A DNA stretch of 64,000 nt from Stutzerimonas xanthomarina (GCF_003935375.1 NZ_RHQM01000013.1:93477-157476); one strand, 5' to 3'; positions 32,312-43,100 are shown, numbered from the stretch's first letter. Translations and numbers: made by a program. The notes: a model not told the origin generated them from the letters alone.

Positions 32312-32833
32312 GTGGGTACTCCCTGTCATTTTGCATTGTTCGAGTTGAAGCCCGAGTTCGAGCTGGATCTCGCGTCTCTTGCCGATCGCTATCGAGAGCT
32401 TGCTCGCCAGGTTCACCCTGATCGCTTTGCCGACGCTGGCGAAAGCGAGCAGCGTCAGGCCCTTGAGCGCTCCGCCAACCTCAATGAGGCCTACCAGACG
32501 CTCAAGAGTCCGAGCCGTCGGGCAAGGTATCTGTTGGCCATCGAGGGGCATGAGGTTCCACTGGAAGCGACTGTTCAGGATCCCGCGTTCCTCATGCAGC
32601 AGATGCATTGGCGCGAGGAGCTTGAAGAGCTCCATGAGCAGGCCGATCTGGATGGCGTAGCGGCGTTCAAGTCGCGCTTGAAGCAGGCGCAGCAGGGGCT
32701 GAACGATGATTTCGCCCGCATCTGGCAGGATTCTGAGCGGCGTGCCGATGCTGAGCGTCTGGTTCGACGCATGCAGTTTCTCGACAAGCTGACCCAGGAA
32801 GTGCGCCAACTCGAAGAGCGCCTCGACGATTAA
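32312..32833 (+). CDS. hscB: Fe-S cluster co-chaperone HscB
   Basis: A 173-residue J-type co-chaperone that brings IscU to HscA. The J-domain HPD motif is at residues 35-37 (VHPDRFAD), and a helical C-terminal domain for IscU binding follows. The start is GTG at 32312, giving [14 protein letters not shown], with GAGGA about four bases upstream. An open frame further upstream overlaps iscA and is not used. Confidence 0.95.
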   Translation: MGTPCHFALFELKPEFELDLASLADRYRELARQVHPDRFADAGESEQRQALERSANLNEAYQTLKSPSRRARYLLAIEGHEVPLEATVQDPAFLMQQMHWREELEELHEQADLDGVAAFKSRLKQAQQGLNDDFARIWQDSERRADAERLVRRMQFLDKLTQEVRQLEERLDD

Positions 32834-32874
32834 CCCCGCGCAGCGCCCGGCGTTGCGCCCGATATCAGACAGAC

Positions 32875-34737
32875 ATGGCCTTACTTCAGATTGCCGAGCC
32901 CGGACAAACCCCCCAGCCCCATCAGCGGCGCCTGGCTGTCGGAATAGACTTGGGGACCACCAACTCCCTCGTAGCTGCCCTGCGCAGTGGTGTCACTGCG
33001 CCGTTGGCCGATGCTGATGGGCAAGTGATCCTGCCGTCGGTGGTGCGCTATCACGCTGACCGCATTGAGGTTGGCGCACAAGCCAAACTTGCCGCGGCCA
33101 CCGATCCGTTCAACACCATCAGTTCGGTCAAACGGCTGATGGGTCGCGGGCTGGCCGATGTGAAGCAGTTGGGCGAACAGCTGCCGTACCGCTTCCGTCA
33201 GGCTGAGTCGCAAATGCCGTTCATCGAGACCGTTCAGGGCGCCAAGAGCCCTGTGGAAGTCTCGGCTGAGATCCTGCGCGCACTCCGTCAGCGTGCCGAG
33301 GCGACCCTGGGCGGTGAACTGGTCGGTGCGGTGATTACCGTTCCGGCCTATTTCGACGATGCCCAGCGTCAGGCGACCAAGGACGCCGCGCGGCTCGCTG
33401 GGCTCAGCGTGCTGCGCCTGCTCAACGAGCCGACCGCGGCCGCCGTCGCCTATGGTCTGGATCGTCATGCCGAAGGCGTCGTCGCGATCTACGATCTCGG
33501 AGGCGGTACCTTCGATATTTCGATTCTTCGACTGACCAAGGGCGTTTTCGAGGTGTTGGCCACTGGTGGCGACACGGCTCTGGGTGGTGATGATTTCGAC
33601 CATGCTGTAGCGGACTGGATTCTCGAGCGTGCCGGTGTGTCCGACGATCTCGAGCCGGGCGCGCAGCGTGAATTGCTGAAGATTGCCTGCGATGCCAAGG
33701 AGCATCTGAGTGATGTGGATGCGGTGGATGTCGCGTATGCCGGCTGGTCAGGCGAGCTGCAACGCGAGACCTTCGATGCGCTGATCGAGCCGATGATTGC
33801 GCGCAGTCTCAAGTCCTGCCGGCGTGCCGTGCGGGACTCGGGTGTGGAGCTTGAGGAGATTACCGCCGTGGTCATGGTCGGCGGTTCGACCCGAGTGCCA
33901 AGAGTGCGCTCGGCAGTTGGGCAGCTGTTCGGTCGCGAGCCACTGACCGACATCGACCCTGATGAGGTTGTGGCCATTGGCGCGGCGATTCAGGCTGAGA
34001 CCTTGGCTGGCAATAATCGCGATGGGGAAGAGCTGTTGCTGCTCGATGTGATCCCGCTGTCCCTCGGGCTGGAGACCATGGGCGGGCTGATGGAGAAGAT
34101 CATTCCGCGCAACACCACGATTCCAGTGGCGCGCGCGCAGGACTTCACCACCTACAAAGATGGCCAGTCGGCCATGATGATTCATGTGCTGCAGGGCGAG
34201 CGCGAGCTGATCTCCGGCTGCCGTTCGCTGGCTCGATTCGAGCTGCGCGGTATTCCGCCGATGGTCGCCGGGGCGGCAAAGATTCGCGTCACCTTCCAGG
34301 TCGATGCTGATGGCTTGCTCAGTGTGTCCGCGCGTGAGTTGGCATCCGGCGTGGAGGCGAGTATTCAGGTCAAGCCTTCCTATGGCCTCACCGATGGCGA
34401 AATCGCCAGGATGCTGGAGGACTCTTTCCGCAAGGCGGACGAGGACCGTGACGCCCGGGCGTTGCGTGAGCAGCTGGTTGATGCCCAGCGCCTGCTCGAG
34501 GCGGTCGAGGCTGCGCTGGCCGTCGATGGCGAGCGCTTGCTGTCTGCTGAAGAGCGCGTGGCGATCGACTCCCAGGTCGCCGAGTTGCGCGGATTGCTGG
34601 ACAGCCAGGATGTGTTGGCCATCGAGCGCCAGACCAAGCGCCTGAGCCAGATCACCGACGCCTTTGCTGCGCGCCGGCTGGATTCGACCGTCAAGGCCGC
34701 GCTGGCCGGGCGGCGGCTAAACGATATCGAGGATTGA
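32875..34737 (+). CDS. hscA: Fe-S chaperone HscA (Hsp70 family)
   Basis: A 620-residue specialised Hsp70 that helps release clusters from IscU by ATP-driven cycles. The ATPase signature [13 protein letters not shown] begins near residue 24; the phosphate-2 region [14 protein letters not shown] and adenosine motif [13 protein letters not shown] follow. The substrate domain runs from about residue 385 and recognises the IscU LPPVK motif. It is 41 bp after hscB and 5 bp before fdx. Confidence 0.97.
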   Translation: MALLQIAEPGQTPQPHQRRLAVGIDLGTTNSLVAALRSGVTAPLADADGQVILPSVVRYHADRIEVGAQAKLAAATDPFNTISSVKRLMGRGLADVKQLGEQLPYRFRQAESQMPFIETVQGAKSPVEVSAEILRALRQRAEATLGGELVGAVITVPAYFDDAQRQATKDAARLAGLSVLRLLNEPTAAAVAYGLDRHAEGVVAIYDLGGGTFDISILRLTKGVFEVLATGGDTALGGDDFDHAVADWILERAGVSDDLEPGAQRELLKIACDAKEHLSDVDAVDVAYAGWSGELQRETFDALIEPMIARSLKSCRRAVRDSGVELEEITAVVMVGGSTRVPRVRSAVGQLFGREPLTDIDPDEVVAIGAAIQAETLAGNNRDGEELLLLDVIPLSLGLETMGGLMEKIIPRNTTIPVARAQDFTTYKDGQSAMMIHVLQGERELISGCRSLARFELRGIPPMVAGAAKIRVTFQVDADGLLSVSARELASGVEASIQVKPSYGLTDGEIARMLEDSFRKADEDRDARALREQLVDAQRLLEAVEAALAVDGERLLSAEERVAIDSQVAELRGLLDSQDVLAIERQTKRLSQITDAFAARRLDSTVKAALAGRRLNDIED

Positions 34738-34742
34738 CCCAG

Positions 34743-35081
34743 ATGCCGCAGATCATTTTCCTGCCCAATGCCGACCATTGCCCTGAAGGCGCCGTTATCG
34801 AGGCGCAGACCGGCGAGACGGTGCTGGACGCCGCGCTGCGCAATGGCATCGACATCGAGCATGCATGCGAAAAATCCTGTGCCTGCACCACCTGCCACGT
34901 TGTGGTTCGCGAAGGCTTCCAGTCACTGGAAGCTTCCGATGAGCTGGAGGACGACATGCTCGACAAGGCGTGGGGGCTTGAGCCCAATTCCCGGCTGTCC
35001 TGCCAGGCAGTGGTGGCTGATGCCGATCTCGTCGTGGAGATTCCGAAGTACACAATCAATCAGGTTTCCGAAGGGCACTGA
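34743..35081 (+). CDS. fdx: ISC [2Fe-2S] ferredoxin
   Basis: A 112-residue adrenodoxin-type ferredoxin supplying electrons to Fe-S assembly. Ligands C42, C48 and C51 (ACEKSCACTTC) and the distal cysteine in RLSCQAVV are present. The ATG at 34743 gives MPQIIFLPN; a TTG three codons upstream is in frame but less likely. The acidic segment SDELEDDMLDKAWGLE is typical for docking IscS. It is 11 bp before iscX. Confidence 0.96.
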   Translation: MPQIIFLPNADHCPEGAVIEAQTGETVLDAALRNGIDIEHACEKSCACTTCHVVVREGFQSLEASDELEDDMLDKAWGLEPNSRLSCQAVVADADLVVEIPKYTINQVSEGH

Positions 35082-35092
35082 GGGTGGGCGTC

Positions 35093-35293
35093 ATGCAGCT
35101 GAAATGGAGTGACGTGCAGGAAATCGCCATCGAGCTGGCCGAGCGCAAGACCGATGTAGATCCGCGCTATGTGAATTTCCTTGATCTGCATCGCTGGGTG
35201 GTGGAGCTTCCGGGCTTCGCCGATGAGCCCGGTCGGGGCGGCGAGAAAGTGCTCGAAGCCATCCAGTCGGCCTGGATCGAAGAGGCCGAATAG
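35093..35293 (+). CDS. iscX: Fe-S assembly protein IscX
   Basis: A 66-residue acidic protein (YfhJ) that binds IscS and iron and tunes the rate of cluster formation. The MQLKWSDVQEIAIELAE start, the DVDPRYVNFLDLHRWVVEL centre and C-terminal VLEAIQSAWIEEAE match the family. The ATG at 35093 is preferred over an in-frame GTG at 35084. It is the last gene of the isc operon. Confidence 0.95.
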   Translation: MQLKWSDVQEIAIELAERKTDVDPRYVNFLDLHRWVVELPGFADEPGRGGEKVLEAIQSAWIEEAE

Positions 35294-35335
35294 AGCGGTT
35301 TCGAAGTTTTCGTTTTCCTCCGGTTGGGTGTTTCG

Positions 35336-35354
35336 GGACCGTTCGGCGGTCCCT
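35336..35354 (+). terminator. Probable terminator of the isc operon
   Basis: GGGACCG and CGGTCCC form a 7-bp stem around TTCGG, 42 bases past the iscX stop. A stable tetraloop-like TTCG is present, but no T-run follows, so termination may be incomplete. Confidence 0.55.
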
Positions 35355-35400
35355 GGCGCCATCCGGGCTTCTACCCTCTACCCTTATGTTTTTTGACATG

Positions 35401-35423
35401 AACCCGCGTATAATCCGCGGGTT
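35401..35423 (+). promoter_or_regulatory. ndk promoter with -10 box inside an inverted repeat
   Basis: A perfect consensus -10, TATAAT (35409-35414), lies between AACCCGCG (35401-35408) and CGCGGGTT (35416-35423). A TTGACA occurs at 35393-35398 but only 10 bases upstream, too close to be the -35 for this box, so the upstream contact is unclear. The ndk ATG is 48 bases further on. The hairpin could also be a weak terminator or an operator. Confidence 0.6.
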
Positions 35424-35461
35424 TACTCGTTCGCTTTAACCCATCAGTTTTGGAGTCCTAC

Positions 35462-35893
35462 ATGGCCCTGCAACGCACCTTCTCCATCATCAAGCCCGAC
35501 GCTGTCGCCAAGAACGTCATCGGCGAAATCACTACCCGTTTCGAGAAGGCCGGCCTGCGCGTCGTCGCTTCCAAGATGGTTCAGCTGTCCGAGCGCGAAG
35601 CGGCTGGCTTCTACGCCGAGCACAGCGAGCGTGGCTTCTTCAAGGATCTGGTTGCTTTCATGACTTCCGGTCCAGTCATCGTTCAGGTTCTGGAAGGCGA
35701 AGACGCCATCGCCAAGAACCGTGAGCTGATGGGCGCCACCAACCCGAAAGAAGCTGCTGCCGGCACCATCCGCGCCGATTTCGCCGTTTCCATCGACGAG
35801 AACGCCGTGCATGGTTCCGATTCGGAAGCTTCCGCTGCTCGTGAAATCGCTTACTTCTTTGCTGCCACCGAAGTGTGCGCACGCATTCGCTGA
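35462..35893 (+). CDS. ndk: Nucleoside diphosphate kinase
   Basis: A 143-residue enzyme that balances nucleoside triphosphates by moving the gamma phosphate through a phosphohistidine. The active histidine is H117 in NAVHGSDS. The N-terminal [12 protein letters not shown] is conserved. The ATG at 35462 has GGAG about five to eight bases upstream; an in-frame start at 35450 overlaps that site and is rejected. Full length. It has its own promoter and is followed 19 bp later by rlmN. Confidence 0.98.
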   Translation: MALQRTFSIIKPDAVAKNVIGEITTRFEKAGLRVVASKMVQLSEREAAGFYAEHSERGFFKDLVAFMTSGPVIVQVLEGEDAIAKNRELMGATNPKEAAAGTIRADFAVSIDENAVHGSDSEASAAREIAYFFAATEVCARIR

Positions 35894-35912
35894 TTGAGCG
35901 AAGGTGAATTCA

Positions 35913-37061
35913 ATGATTGCCACGACCGGTAAAGTGAATCTGCTCGGGCTTACCCAGTCGCAACTGGAGAGCTTCTTCGAGTCCATCGGGGAGAAGCGTT
36001 TTCGCGCCGGTCAGGTGATGAAGTGGATTCACCATTTTGGTGTCGATGATTTCGACGCCATGAGCAATCTCGGCAAGGCCTTGCGCGAAAAGCTCAAGGC
36101 CTGCGCCGAGATTCGCGGCCCGGAGGTCGTCAGTGAAGACATCTCCAGCGACGGCACCCGCAAATGGGTCGTGCGTGTCGCCTCGGGCAGTTGTGTTGAA
36201 ACTGTGTACATCCCCCAGGGCGGACGTGGAACGCTGTGCGTGTCCTCGCAGGCCGGATGTGCGCTGGATTGCAGTTTCTGTTCCACCGGCAAGCAAGGCT
36301 TCAACAGCAACCTGACAGCGGCCGAGGTGATCGGTCAGGTCTGGATTGCTAACAAATCATTCGGCTCCATCCCGGCGAAAATCGATCGCGCGATCACCAA
36401 CGTGGTGATGATGGGGATGGGCGAGCCGTTACTGAATTTCGACAATGTCGTCGCTGCCATGCACATCATGATGGACGACCTTGGTTACGGGATTTCCAAG
36501 CGCAAGGTGACGCTCTCGACCTCCGGCGTCGTGCCGATGATCGACGAGCTGGCCAAGGTCATCGACGTTTCTCTGGCATTGTCGCTGCACGCACCCAACG
36601 ATGCGTTGCGCGATCAGTTGGTGCCGATCAACAAGAAGTACCCGCTGGACATGCTGCTGGCGGCATGCAAGGGCTATATCTCGAGGCTTGGCGAGAAGCG
36701 CGTGCTGACCATCGAGTACACCCTGCTCAAGGGCATCAACGATCAGCCCGAACATGCCGAGCAGATGATCACGTTGCTGGCGGATATCCCGTGCAAGATC
36801 AATCTGATCCCGTTCAATCCGTTCCCTCACTCCGGATATGAGCGGCCGAGCAACAATGCCATCCGCCGTTTTCAGGACATCCTGCACAAAGGTGGGCACA
36901 ATGTAACGGTGCGTACCACCCGCGGCGAAGACATCGACGCGGCTTGCGGTCAGCTCGTCGGCCAGGTGCTGGACCGGACGCGTCGAAGCGAGAGATACAT
37001 CGCTGTGCGTGAGCTACAGAGCGAGCCAGGTGCGGCGCAAACTGCTTCGAACCGATCCTGA
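35913..37061 (+). CDS. rlmN: 23S rRNA/tRNA adenine-C2 methyltransferase RlmN
   Basis: A 382-residue radical-SAM enzyme that makes 2-methyladenosine at A2503 of 23S rRNA and A37 of some tRNAs. The CxxxCxxC cluster motif is [11 protein letters not shown] near residues 114-124, followed by [16 protein letters not shown]. The methyl-carrier cysteine is in DIDAACGQL near the C-terminus. The ATG at 35913 has AAGGTG about six bases upstream; a GTG three codons earlier is the alternative. Confidence 0.97.
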   Translation: MIATTGKVNLLGLTQSQLESFFESIGEKRFRAGQVMKWIHHFGVDDFDAMSNLGKALREKLKACAEIRGPEVVSEDISSDGTRKWVVRVASGSCVETVYIPQGGRGTLCVSSQAGCALDCSFCSTGKQGFNSNLTAAEVIGQVWIANKSFGSIPAKIDRAITNVVMMGMGEPLLNFDNVVAAMHIMMDDLGYGISKRKVTLSTSGVVPMIDELAKVIDVSLALSLHAPNDALRDQLVPINKKYPLDMLLAACKGYISRLGEKRVLTIEYTLLKGINDQPEHAEQMITLLADIPCKINLIPFNPFPHSGYERPSNNAIRRFQDILHKGGHNVTVRTTRGEDIDAACGQLVGQVLDRTRRSERYIAVRELQSEPGAAQTASNRS

Positions 37062-37073
37062 GGGGGGATGCTG

Positions 37074-37832
37074 ATGATTTTGCGCGCTGCGCTGCTGCTT
37101 CTACTGACCGGCCTGTTGGCCGGTTGTGTGTCTTCTGGATCCACTGATCCGCTGAGAACCGACGAAGGTCGCCAGCAGGCCCGCGACGCCTATATTCAAC
37201 TGGGGATCGGCTACCTGCAGCAGGGCGCCGCCGCGCGCGCCAAGACGCCACTGCGCAAGGCCCTCGAAATTGATCCGAACAGCGCCGATGCACACGCCGC
37301 CCTGGCTTTGGTATTCCAGACCGAAATGGAAAACGACCTGGCCGACAAGCACTACCGTGAAGCGCTCTCCAGTCGCAAGGACGCCCGCATACTCAACAAC
37401 TACGGCAGCTTTCTGTTCGAGCAGAAGCGCTACCCCGAAGCCATGGAGCGTTTCCGTCAGGCTTCCGAAGACAACATGTATTCCGAGCGGGCGCGGGTAT
37501 TTCAGAATCTGGGTATGACTGCACTGCAGTTGGGTCAGCGTGAAGAGGCCGAACTCCATTTCACCCGCTCGCTGCGCCTCGACAGTCGCCAGCCCCGCGC
37601 GTTGCTCGAGCTTGCACTCATGGCCTTCGAGGACAAGCAATACGTTCCAGCCAAGCGTTACTACGATAGCTTCAGCCAACTGGCCGAGCAGAACGCACGG
37701 AGTCTGCTGCTCGGTATCCGTCTGGCCAACATCCATCAGGACCGCGACACTGCTGCAAGCCTCGCGCTGCAGCTGAGGCGGCTGTATCCCGGTACGGATG
37801 AATACAAGCAATATCTTTCGGAGCAACGATGA
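37074..37832 (+). CDS. pilF: Type IV pilus pilotin PilF/PilW (TPR lipoprotein)
   Basis: A 252-residue outer-membrane lipoprotein needed to place and assemble the PilQ secretin. The signal peptide ends in a lipobox, LLAGC with C18, followed by about six tetratricopeptide repeats (for example QLGIGYLQQGAAARAKTPLR and DARILNNYGSFLFEQKRYPE). The ATG at 37074 lies eight bases after AGGGGGG; an ATG at 37068 overlaps that site. It overlaps rodZ by 4 bp (ATGA), as in P. aeruginosa. Confidence 0.95.
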   Translation: MILRAALLLLLTGLLAGCVSSGSTDPLRTDEGRQQARDAYIQLGIGYLQQGAAARAKTPLRKALEIDPNSADAHAALALVFQTEMENDLADKHYREALSSRKDARILNNYGSFLFEQKRYPEAMERFRQASEDNMYSERARVFQNLGMTALQLGQREEAELHFTRSLRLDSRQPRALLELALMAFEDKQYVPAKRYYDSFSQLAEQNARSLLLGIRLANIHQDRDTAASLALQLRRLYPGTDEYKQYLSEQR

Positions 37833-38836
37833 CCGCGCCGCACCAAGAATCCGCTGCACCGATGGGCAACAACCCCGGCGAGACGCTGCGTATAGCTCGC
37901 GAAGACAAGGGCTGGCCGCTGTCTGCAGTTGCACAGCAGCTGAATCTCACCGAGCGCTCGCTGGCTCGCATCGAGGCCGGCGATTTCAGCCAGTTGCCAG
38001 GGCACACCTTTGCCCGGGGTTACGTGCGTGCCTATGCCAAGTTGCTGGGGTTGGATCAGAATCGCCTGGTTCAGGAGTTCGACCTGCACACCGGTACCAA
38101 CGCTTCCGGAAGCAACGTCAACAGCCTGGGGCGCATCGAAGAGCCCGGCCGTCTGTCGCGTAGCTTCATGCGTTTCTTCGGCTTTGCCTTGTTGCTGCTC
38201 CTGGCTGCAGTCGCCTGGTATTGGTGGCAGGAACGCATGGCTCGAGAGGCCACGACGCCACCGGTCTCGGCCCTGGAGCGAATCGAAGTGGAAGGCGCGG
38301 ATGGAACCACCGAGATCCATCTCCTTGATCGCGCTGACGAGGGTGCCGAGCAGCAGAGCGAACAGCCAGTCGAGCCAACAGCACCGCTAGCCGATTCGAA
38401 CGAGAATGAAGCGATCGAGCCTGAGCAACAGACTCCAGCCACCACTGATGTGCAGGGCACCATCACCGAGCCGGCGGGCGAGGCCGCTGAGTCTCTGCCG
38501 CTGACGCTGCCTGACAGCCCAACGCAAAGCGCTGACGCAACGGCCTCCCCGGCTCCCACGAGTGCCTCGAACGACACCGCCCCGCCAGTAGCAGGCGAGG
38601 CCCAGCTGGAGCTGAGTTTCACCGCCGATTGCTGGACGCGAGTCAGCGATGCCGACGGACGAGTACTGTTCAGCGCGCTGGCCAAGGCCGGGACCAGCAG
38701 GGCGGTCAGCGGCAAGGCACCATTGGACGTACATCTGGGCTACGCTCGCGGCGCCCAACTCAGTTACAACGGCGAAGCTGTGAACCTCGCCTCTCATATG
38801 CGCGGCGAGACAGCGCGCCTCAAGCTCGGACAGTAA
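37829..38836 (+). CDS. rodZ: Cytoskeletal/transcription-factor-like protein RodZ
   Basis: A 335-residue bitopic protein that anchors MreB filaments and supports rod shape. The domains are a cytoplasmic helix-turn-helix (residues ~16-85, [20 protein letters not shown]), one membrane helix (about 115-133), a disordered Pro/Thr/Glu-rich periplasmic linker (~140-255) and a C-terminal DUF4115 beta domain (~255-335). The linker is acidic and low in complexity. It overlaps pilF by 4 bp and ends 7 bp before ispG. Confidence 0.94.
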   Translation: MTAPHQESAAPMGNNPGETLRIAREDKGWPLSAVAQQLNLTERSLARIEAGDFSQLPGHTFARGYVRAYAKLLGLDQNRLVQEFDLHTGTNASGSNVNSLGRIEEPGRLSRSFMRFFGFALLLLLAAVAWYWWQERMAREATTPPVSALERIEVEGADGTTEIHLLDRADEGAEQQSEQPVEPTAPLADSNENEAIEPEQQTPATTDVQGTITEPAGEAAESLPLTLPDSPTQSADATASPAPTSASNDTAPPVAGEAQLELSFTADCWTRVSDADGRVLFSALAKAGTSRAVSGKAPLDVHLGYARGAQLSYNGEAVNLASHMRGETARLKLGQ

Positions 38837-38843
38837 GCTGACC

Positions 38844-39956
38844 ATGCATTCCGAATCTCCTATCAAGCGTCGCCAATCCCGCAAGATCTGGGTGGGCAAT
38901 GTGCCGGTCGGTGGTGATGCGCCGATTTCCGTACAGAGCATGACCAATACCGAGACCTGTGATGTCGAGGCGACGGTTGCGCAGATCCAGCGCCTGGCCA
39001 ATGCAGGCGCCGATATCGTCAGGGTTTCAGTGCCTTCCATGGAGGCTGCCGAGGCCTTTGGGCGCATCAAGCAACTGGTGCAGTTGCCGCTGGTGGCCGA
39101 CATCCATTTCGATTATCAGATCGCTCTGCGCGTGGCCGAGCTCGGCGTTGATTGCCTGCGCATCAATCCGGGCAATATCGGTCGCGAAGATCGCGTGCGC
39201 GCGGTGGTCGATGCGGCGCGCGACAAGGGCATCCCGATCCGCATCGGGGTGAATGCCGGTTCGCTGGAAAAGGACCTGCAGAAAAAGTACGGCGAGCCGA
39301 CCCCGCAGGCGCTGGTGGAGTCCGCCCTGCGCCATGTCGATCATCTCGATCGCCTGGACTTCCAGGACTTCAAGGTCAGCGTCAAGGCTTCCGACGTATT
39401 CATGGCGGTCGAGGCCTATCGGTTGCTGGCCGGGCAGATCGAACAGCCGCTGCACCTGGGCATTACCGAGGCGGGTGGACTGCGTTCCGGCACCGTGAAG
39501 TCCGCGGTCGGGCTGGGCATGCTGCTCGCTGAAGGCATCGGTGACACCATTCGCGTGTCGCTGGCGGCCGATCCTGTCGAGGAAATCAAGGTCGGCTTCG
39601 ATATCCTCAAGTCGCTGCGTCTGCGTTCACGTGGTATCAACTTCATCGCCTGCCCGAGCTGTTCGCGGCAGAACTTCGATGTGGTCAAGACCATGAACGA
39701 GCTGGAAACCCGCGTGGAAGACCTGCTGGTACCGATGGACGTTGCCGTGATCGGTTGCGTTGTGAACGGTCCGGGAGAGGCGAAGGAGGCCCATGTCGGG
39801 TTGACCGGTGGCAGCCCTAACAACCTGGTCTACATCGACGGCAAGCCGGCGCAAAAACTGAACAACGAAAATCTCGTCGATGAGCTGGAGCAGCTCATCC
39901 GACGCAAGGCCGCCGAGAAGCTCGCGGCCGACGCGGCGGTCATCGCGCGCAGCTGA
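38844..39956 (+). CDS. ispG: 4-hydroxy-3-methylbut-2-enyl diphosphate synthase
   Basis: A 370-residue [4Fe-4S] enzyme of the MEP isoprenoid pathway, also called GcpE. Cluster ligands are C270 and C273 (CPSCSRQNF) and C305 ([10 protein letters not shown]). The N-terminal TIM barrel contains [16 protein letters not shown] and [16 protein letters not shown]. Its cluster dependence fits well with the isc operon upstream. It lies 16 bp before hisS. Confidence 0.97.
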   Translation: MHSESPIKRRQSRKIWVGNVPVGGDAPISVQSMTNTETCDVEATVAQIQRLANAGADIVRVSVPSMEAAEAFGRIKQLVQLPLVADIHFDYQIALRVAELGVDCLRINPGNIGREDRVRAVVDAARDKGIPIRIGVNAGSLEKDLQKKYGEPTPQALVESALRHVDHLDRLDFQDFKVSVKASDVFMAVEAYRLLAGQIEQPLHLGITEAGGLRSGTVKSAVGLGMLLAEGIGDTIRVSLAADPVEEIKVGFDILKSLRLRSRGINFIACPSCSRQNFDVVKTMNELETRVEDLLVPMDVAVIGCVVNGPGEAKEAHVGLTGGSPNNLVYIDGKPAQKLNNENLVDELEQLIRRKAAEKLAADAAVIARS

Positions 39957-39972
39957 TCTTTAAGGAATCCCA

Positions 39973-41262
39973 TTGAGCAAGTCCCTGCAAGCCATTCGTG
40001 GCATGAACGACATCCTGCCTGCGCAGACCCCGACCTGGCGTTATCTGGAAAGCACCTTCGCGCAACTGCTCGACAGCTACGGCTACAGCGAGATTCGCCT
40101 GCCTATCCTGGAGTTCACCGACCTCTTCGCTCGCGGCATCGGTGAAGGCACCGACGTGGTCGACAAGGAGATGTACACCTTCCTCGATCGCAACGAAGAG
40201 TCGCTGACCCTGCGTCCTGAAGGTACTGCCGGTTGTGTGCGCGCGGTGCTTGAGCATGGCATGACCGGCGGCGGCCAGGTGCAGAAGCTCTGGTACACCG
40301 GGCCGATGTTCCGTTATGAGAAGCCGCAGAAGGGCCGCTATCGGCAGTTCCATCAGATCGGCGTAGAAGTCTTCAACCAGCCTGGGCCTGATGTCGACGC
40401 CGAGCTGATCGTGATGACGGCGCGCCTGTGGAAGCAGCTCGGCCTGGCCGACGCTGTAACGCTGCAGCTCAACAGCCTGGGCTCCAGCGAAGCACGTGCG
40501 CGCTACCGCGATGCGCTGGTGGCCTACCTGCAGCAGCGTTTCGATCAGCTCGACGAAGACAGCCAGCGGCGTCTGACGACCAATCCGCTGCGTATTCTCG
40601 ACAGCAAGAATGCCCAGACTCAGGCGCTGCTGGCCGATGCACCGACGCTGCATGACTACCTCGACGATGAGTCGCGCGTGCATTTCGACGGCCTGAAGGC
40701 GCGCCTCGATGCAGTCGGCATCGCCTACGAAATCAACCCGAAGCTGGTGCGTGGTCTGGATTACTACGGTCGAACCGTGTTCGAGTGGGTTACCGACAAA
40801 CTGGGCTCGCAGGGCACCGTCTGCGCTGGCGGCCGTTACGATGGCCTGATCAGTCAGTTTGGCGGTAAGCCTACCCCGGGTGTCGGCTTCGCCATGGGCG
40901 TCGAGCGCCTGGTGCTGCTGCTGGAAACCCTTGGTCTGGTGCCGGACGCCTTGAGCCCGGCGCCGCATGCCTATATCTGCGCGTTCGGTGAGCCTGCTGA
41001 GCTGGCAGCACTGGCTCTGGCCGAGCGCCTGCGCGATATGCTGCCAGGGCTGCGCCTGCTGGTGAACGCCGGTGGCGGCAGTTTCAAGAGTCAGTTCAAG
41101 AAAGCGGACAAGAGCGGCGCGCGCTTTGCGCTGATCCTGGGTGACGACGAACTGGCAGGGCGCGTGGTAGGTTGCAAGCCGCTACGCGACGACAGCGAGC
41201 AACAAAGCATTGCCTGGGATGCTCTGCCCGAGCGTCTGGCTGCCTGCCTCGAGCAGGTCTGA
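39973..41262 (+). CDS. hisS: Histidine--tRNA ligase
   Basis: A 429-residue class II synthetase. Motif 2 is in [20 protein letters not shown], the HisA motif is [16 protein letters not shown], and motif 3 is in [16 protein letters not shown]. The anticodon-binding domain fills the last ~100 residues. The start is TTG at 39973 with AAGGA about six bases upstream; the product then begins [16 protein letters not shown] like homologues, and no ATG lies near. The weak start may limit translation of this essential gene. Confidence 0.96.
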   Translation: MSKSLQAIRGMNDILPAQTPTWRYLESTFAQLLDSYGYSEIRLPILEFTDLFARGIGEGTDVVDKEMYTFLDRNEESLTLRPEGTAGCVRAVLEHGMTGGGQVQKLWYTGPMFRYEKPQKGRYRQFHQIGVEVFNQPGPDVDAELIVMTARLWKQLGLADAVTLQLNSLGSSEARARYRDALVAYLQQRFDQLDEDSQRRLTTNPLRILDSKNAQTQALLADAPTLHDYLDDESRVHFDGLKARLDAVGIAYEINPKLVRGLDYYGRTVFEWVTDKLGSQGTVCAGGRYDGLISQFGGKPTPGVGFAMGVERLVLLLETLGLVPDALSPAPHAYICAFGEPAELAALALAERLRDMLPGLRLLVNAGGGSFKSQFKKADKSGARFALILGDDELAGRVVGCKPLRDDSEQQSIAWDALPERLAACLEQV

Positions 41263-41289
41263 GACTAAGCGAATGAAAGGAGTGACAGC

Positions 41290-41931
41290 GTGACCTCGGG
41301 TACCGAAGAAGAAACACTGGCGCAGATCAAAGACTGGTGGCAGCGCAACGGCAAGCCTCTTCTGTTTGGGGCTGTGCTCGCTCTGGTCTTGGTGTTCGGC
41401 TGGCAATTCTGGCAGAACCATCAGGTCAACCAGGCGCAGGGTGCCTCGGTGATCTATCAGCAGCTGCTCGGCGCAGCGCTGGAAGAAGGTGAAGCTGATG
41501 CGGCGGAAGTTGCGCGATTGGGCAATCTGTTGAAGAAAGATTTCGCCGGCACGCATTATGCGCAGTACGGCAGCCTGTTCGTGGCGAAGGTGGCGGTCGA
41601 GTCGGGGCGGTTGGACGAAGCGGCTAGCGAGCTTCGCGCCGTGGTCGACAAGCCCGCCGACAAGACGCTGGACGAGCTGGCTCGTCAGCGTCTGGCACGC
41701 GTTCTGGCTGCGCAGGACAAGGCAGAAGAAGCGCTCAAGCTGCTGGACGGCAAGGCTGATCAGGCCTTCGCTGCCAGTCGCGAGGAACTGCGCGGCGATC
41801 TGCTGGTGCAGCTTGGCCGACGCGACGAGGCACATGCGGCCTACACCGCGGCGAAAGAGTCGCTGTCCCAGGATGCGGCCATCGGTGGTCTGCAAATGAA
41901 GCTGGATGATCTGGCCCGAGGGGAGGCGTAA
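41290..41931 (+). CDS. yfgM: YfgM-type TPR membrane protein
   Basis: A 213-residue inner-membrane protein with a short cytoplasmic N-terminus, one helix (about residues 24-40, LLFGAVLALVLVFGWQF) and a periplasmic TPR-like domain. YfgM associates with the SecYEG translocon and PpiD as a periplasmic chaperone module in E. coli. The start is GTG at 41290, preceded by AAAGGAG. It stands between hisS and bamB, the conserved order. Confidence 0.92.
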   Translation: MTSGTEEETLAQIKDWWQRNGKPLLFGAVLALVLVFGWQFWQNHQVNQAQGASVIYQQLLGAALEEGEADAAEVARLGNLLKKDFAGTHYAQYGSLFVAKVAVESGRLDEAASELRAVVDKPADKTLDELARQRLARVLAAQDKAEEALKLLDGKADQAFAASREELRGDLLVQLGRRDEAHAAYTAAKESLSQDAAIGGLQMKLDDLARGEA

Positions 41932-41934
41932 ACG

Positions 41935-43083
41935 ATGCGCTGGAAGACTGCAGCATTGCTGACCCTGGCCGTACTGGCCGCGGGTTGTAGCAGCAAGGAC
42001 ACTAAAGAGCCGGAACCGGCGGAGCTGACCAAGTTCGAGGCGGAAATCTCCTTGAAGAAGGAGTGGAGTCGTTCGATCGGTGAAGGGCAGGGCAAGACCT
42101 ACAACCTGCTGACGCCGGTGGTGTATGGCGACCAGATTTACGCCGCCGATGTCGAAGGGCTGGTGGTATCCATGGATCGCCTGACCGGCAAGGTCAACTG
42201 GAAGAAGAAGCTTGATACGCCGGTTTCCGGCGGGGTAGGCGCCGGGTACGGCCTGGTGCTGGTTGGCACTCTGCGCGGTGAAGTGCTGGCGCTGGACGTC
42301 AGCACGGGCGAGGAGCGCTGGCGCAGTCAGGTCAGCAGTGAAGTGCTGGCTGCCCCGGCCGTCAATGGCGACATCGTTCTGGTGCAGACGCAGGATGATC
42401 GGCTGATCGCACTGGAGATGGATACCGGCGCGCAGCGCTGGAGCTACGAGAGCTCTCCTGCGGTGCTGACGCTACGCGGGACCGGCGCACCGCTGCTGAC
42501 CAATCAGCTGGCCGTTGCCGGCCTGTCCAGCGGCAAAGTGGTCGCACTGGATACCCGTCGTGGGCTTCCGGTCTGGGAGCAGCGCGTTGCCATTCCGCAA
42601 GGACGTTCGGAGCTTGAGCGGGTCGTCGATATTGACGGTGGTCTGCTGCTATCCGGTGGCACGCTCTACGTCACCAGCTATCAGGGCCGTGCCGCGGCAC
42701 TGGAACTGGAAAGTGGTCGTGTCCTCTGGCAGCGCGATGCGTCCAGCTATTCGGGTGCTGCGCTCGGCTACGGTAGCGTTTACCTGAGCCTTGCCGACGG
42801 TACTGTCGAGGGGATCGACGAGCGCTCCACGACTGCTCTGTGGCGCAATGAGTCCATGGCGCGCCGCCAGCTTTCGGCTCCCGCAGTATTTTCCAGCTAT
42901 GTTGTGGTGGGTGACATCGAAGGCTATCTGCACCTGCTGAGCCAGGTCGATGGTCGTTTCGTCGCTCGCGAGCGTATCGACAGCTCTGGCGTCCGTGCCC
43001 GTCCGGTAGTCGAGGGCGACTGGCTGTATGCCTTCGGCAATGACGGCAAGCTGGTGGCGTTGACTATCCGTCAGGCTGACTGA
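41935..43083 (+). CDS. bamB: Outer-membrane assembly lipoprotein BamB
   Basis: A 382-residue lipoprotein subunit of the BAM complex that folds beta-barrels into the outer membrane. The lipobox LAAGC places the lipidated cysteine at C18. The mature part is an eight-bladed beta-propeller with repeated WxxxxD/GxVxALD-type strands, such as GEVLALDVSTGEERWRSQV and GKVVALDTRRGLPVWEQRV. It starts 3 bp after yfgM and is followed by two strong hairpins. Confidence 0.95.
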   Translation: MRWKTAALLTLAVLAAGCSSKDTKEPEPAELTKFEAEISLKKEWSRSIGEGQGKTYNLLTPVVYGDQIYAADVEGLVVSMDRLTGKVNWKKKLDTPVSGGVGAGYGLVLVGTLRGEVLALDVSTGEERWRSQVSSEVLAAPAVNGDIVLVQTQDDRLIALEMDTGAQRWSYESSPAVLTLRGTGAPLLTNQLAVAGLSSGKVVALDTRRGLPVWEQRVAIPQGRSELERVVDIDGGLLLSGGTLYVTSYQGRAAALELESGRVLWQRDASSYSGAALGYGSVYLSLADGTVEGIDERSTTALWRNESMARRQLSAPAVFSSYVVVGDIEGYLHLLSQVDGRFVARERIDSSGVRARPVVEGDWLYAFGNDGKLVALTIRQAD

Positions 43084-43100
43084 CCGCAAGTTGCGCCCAC

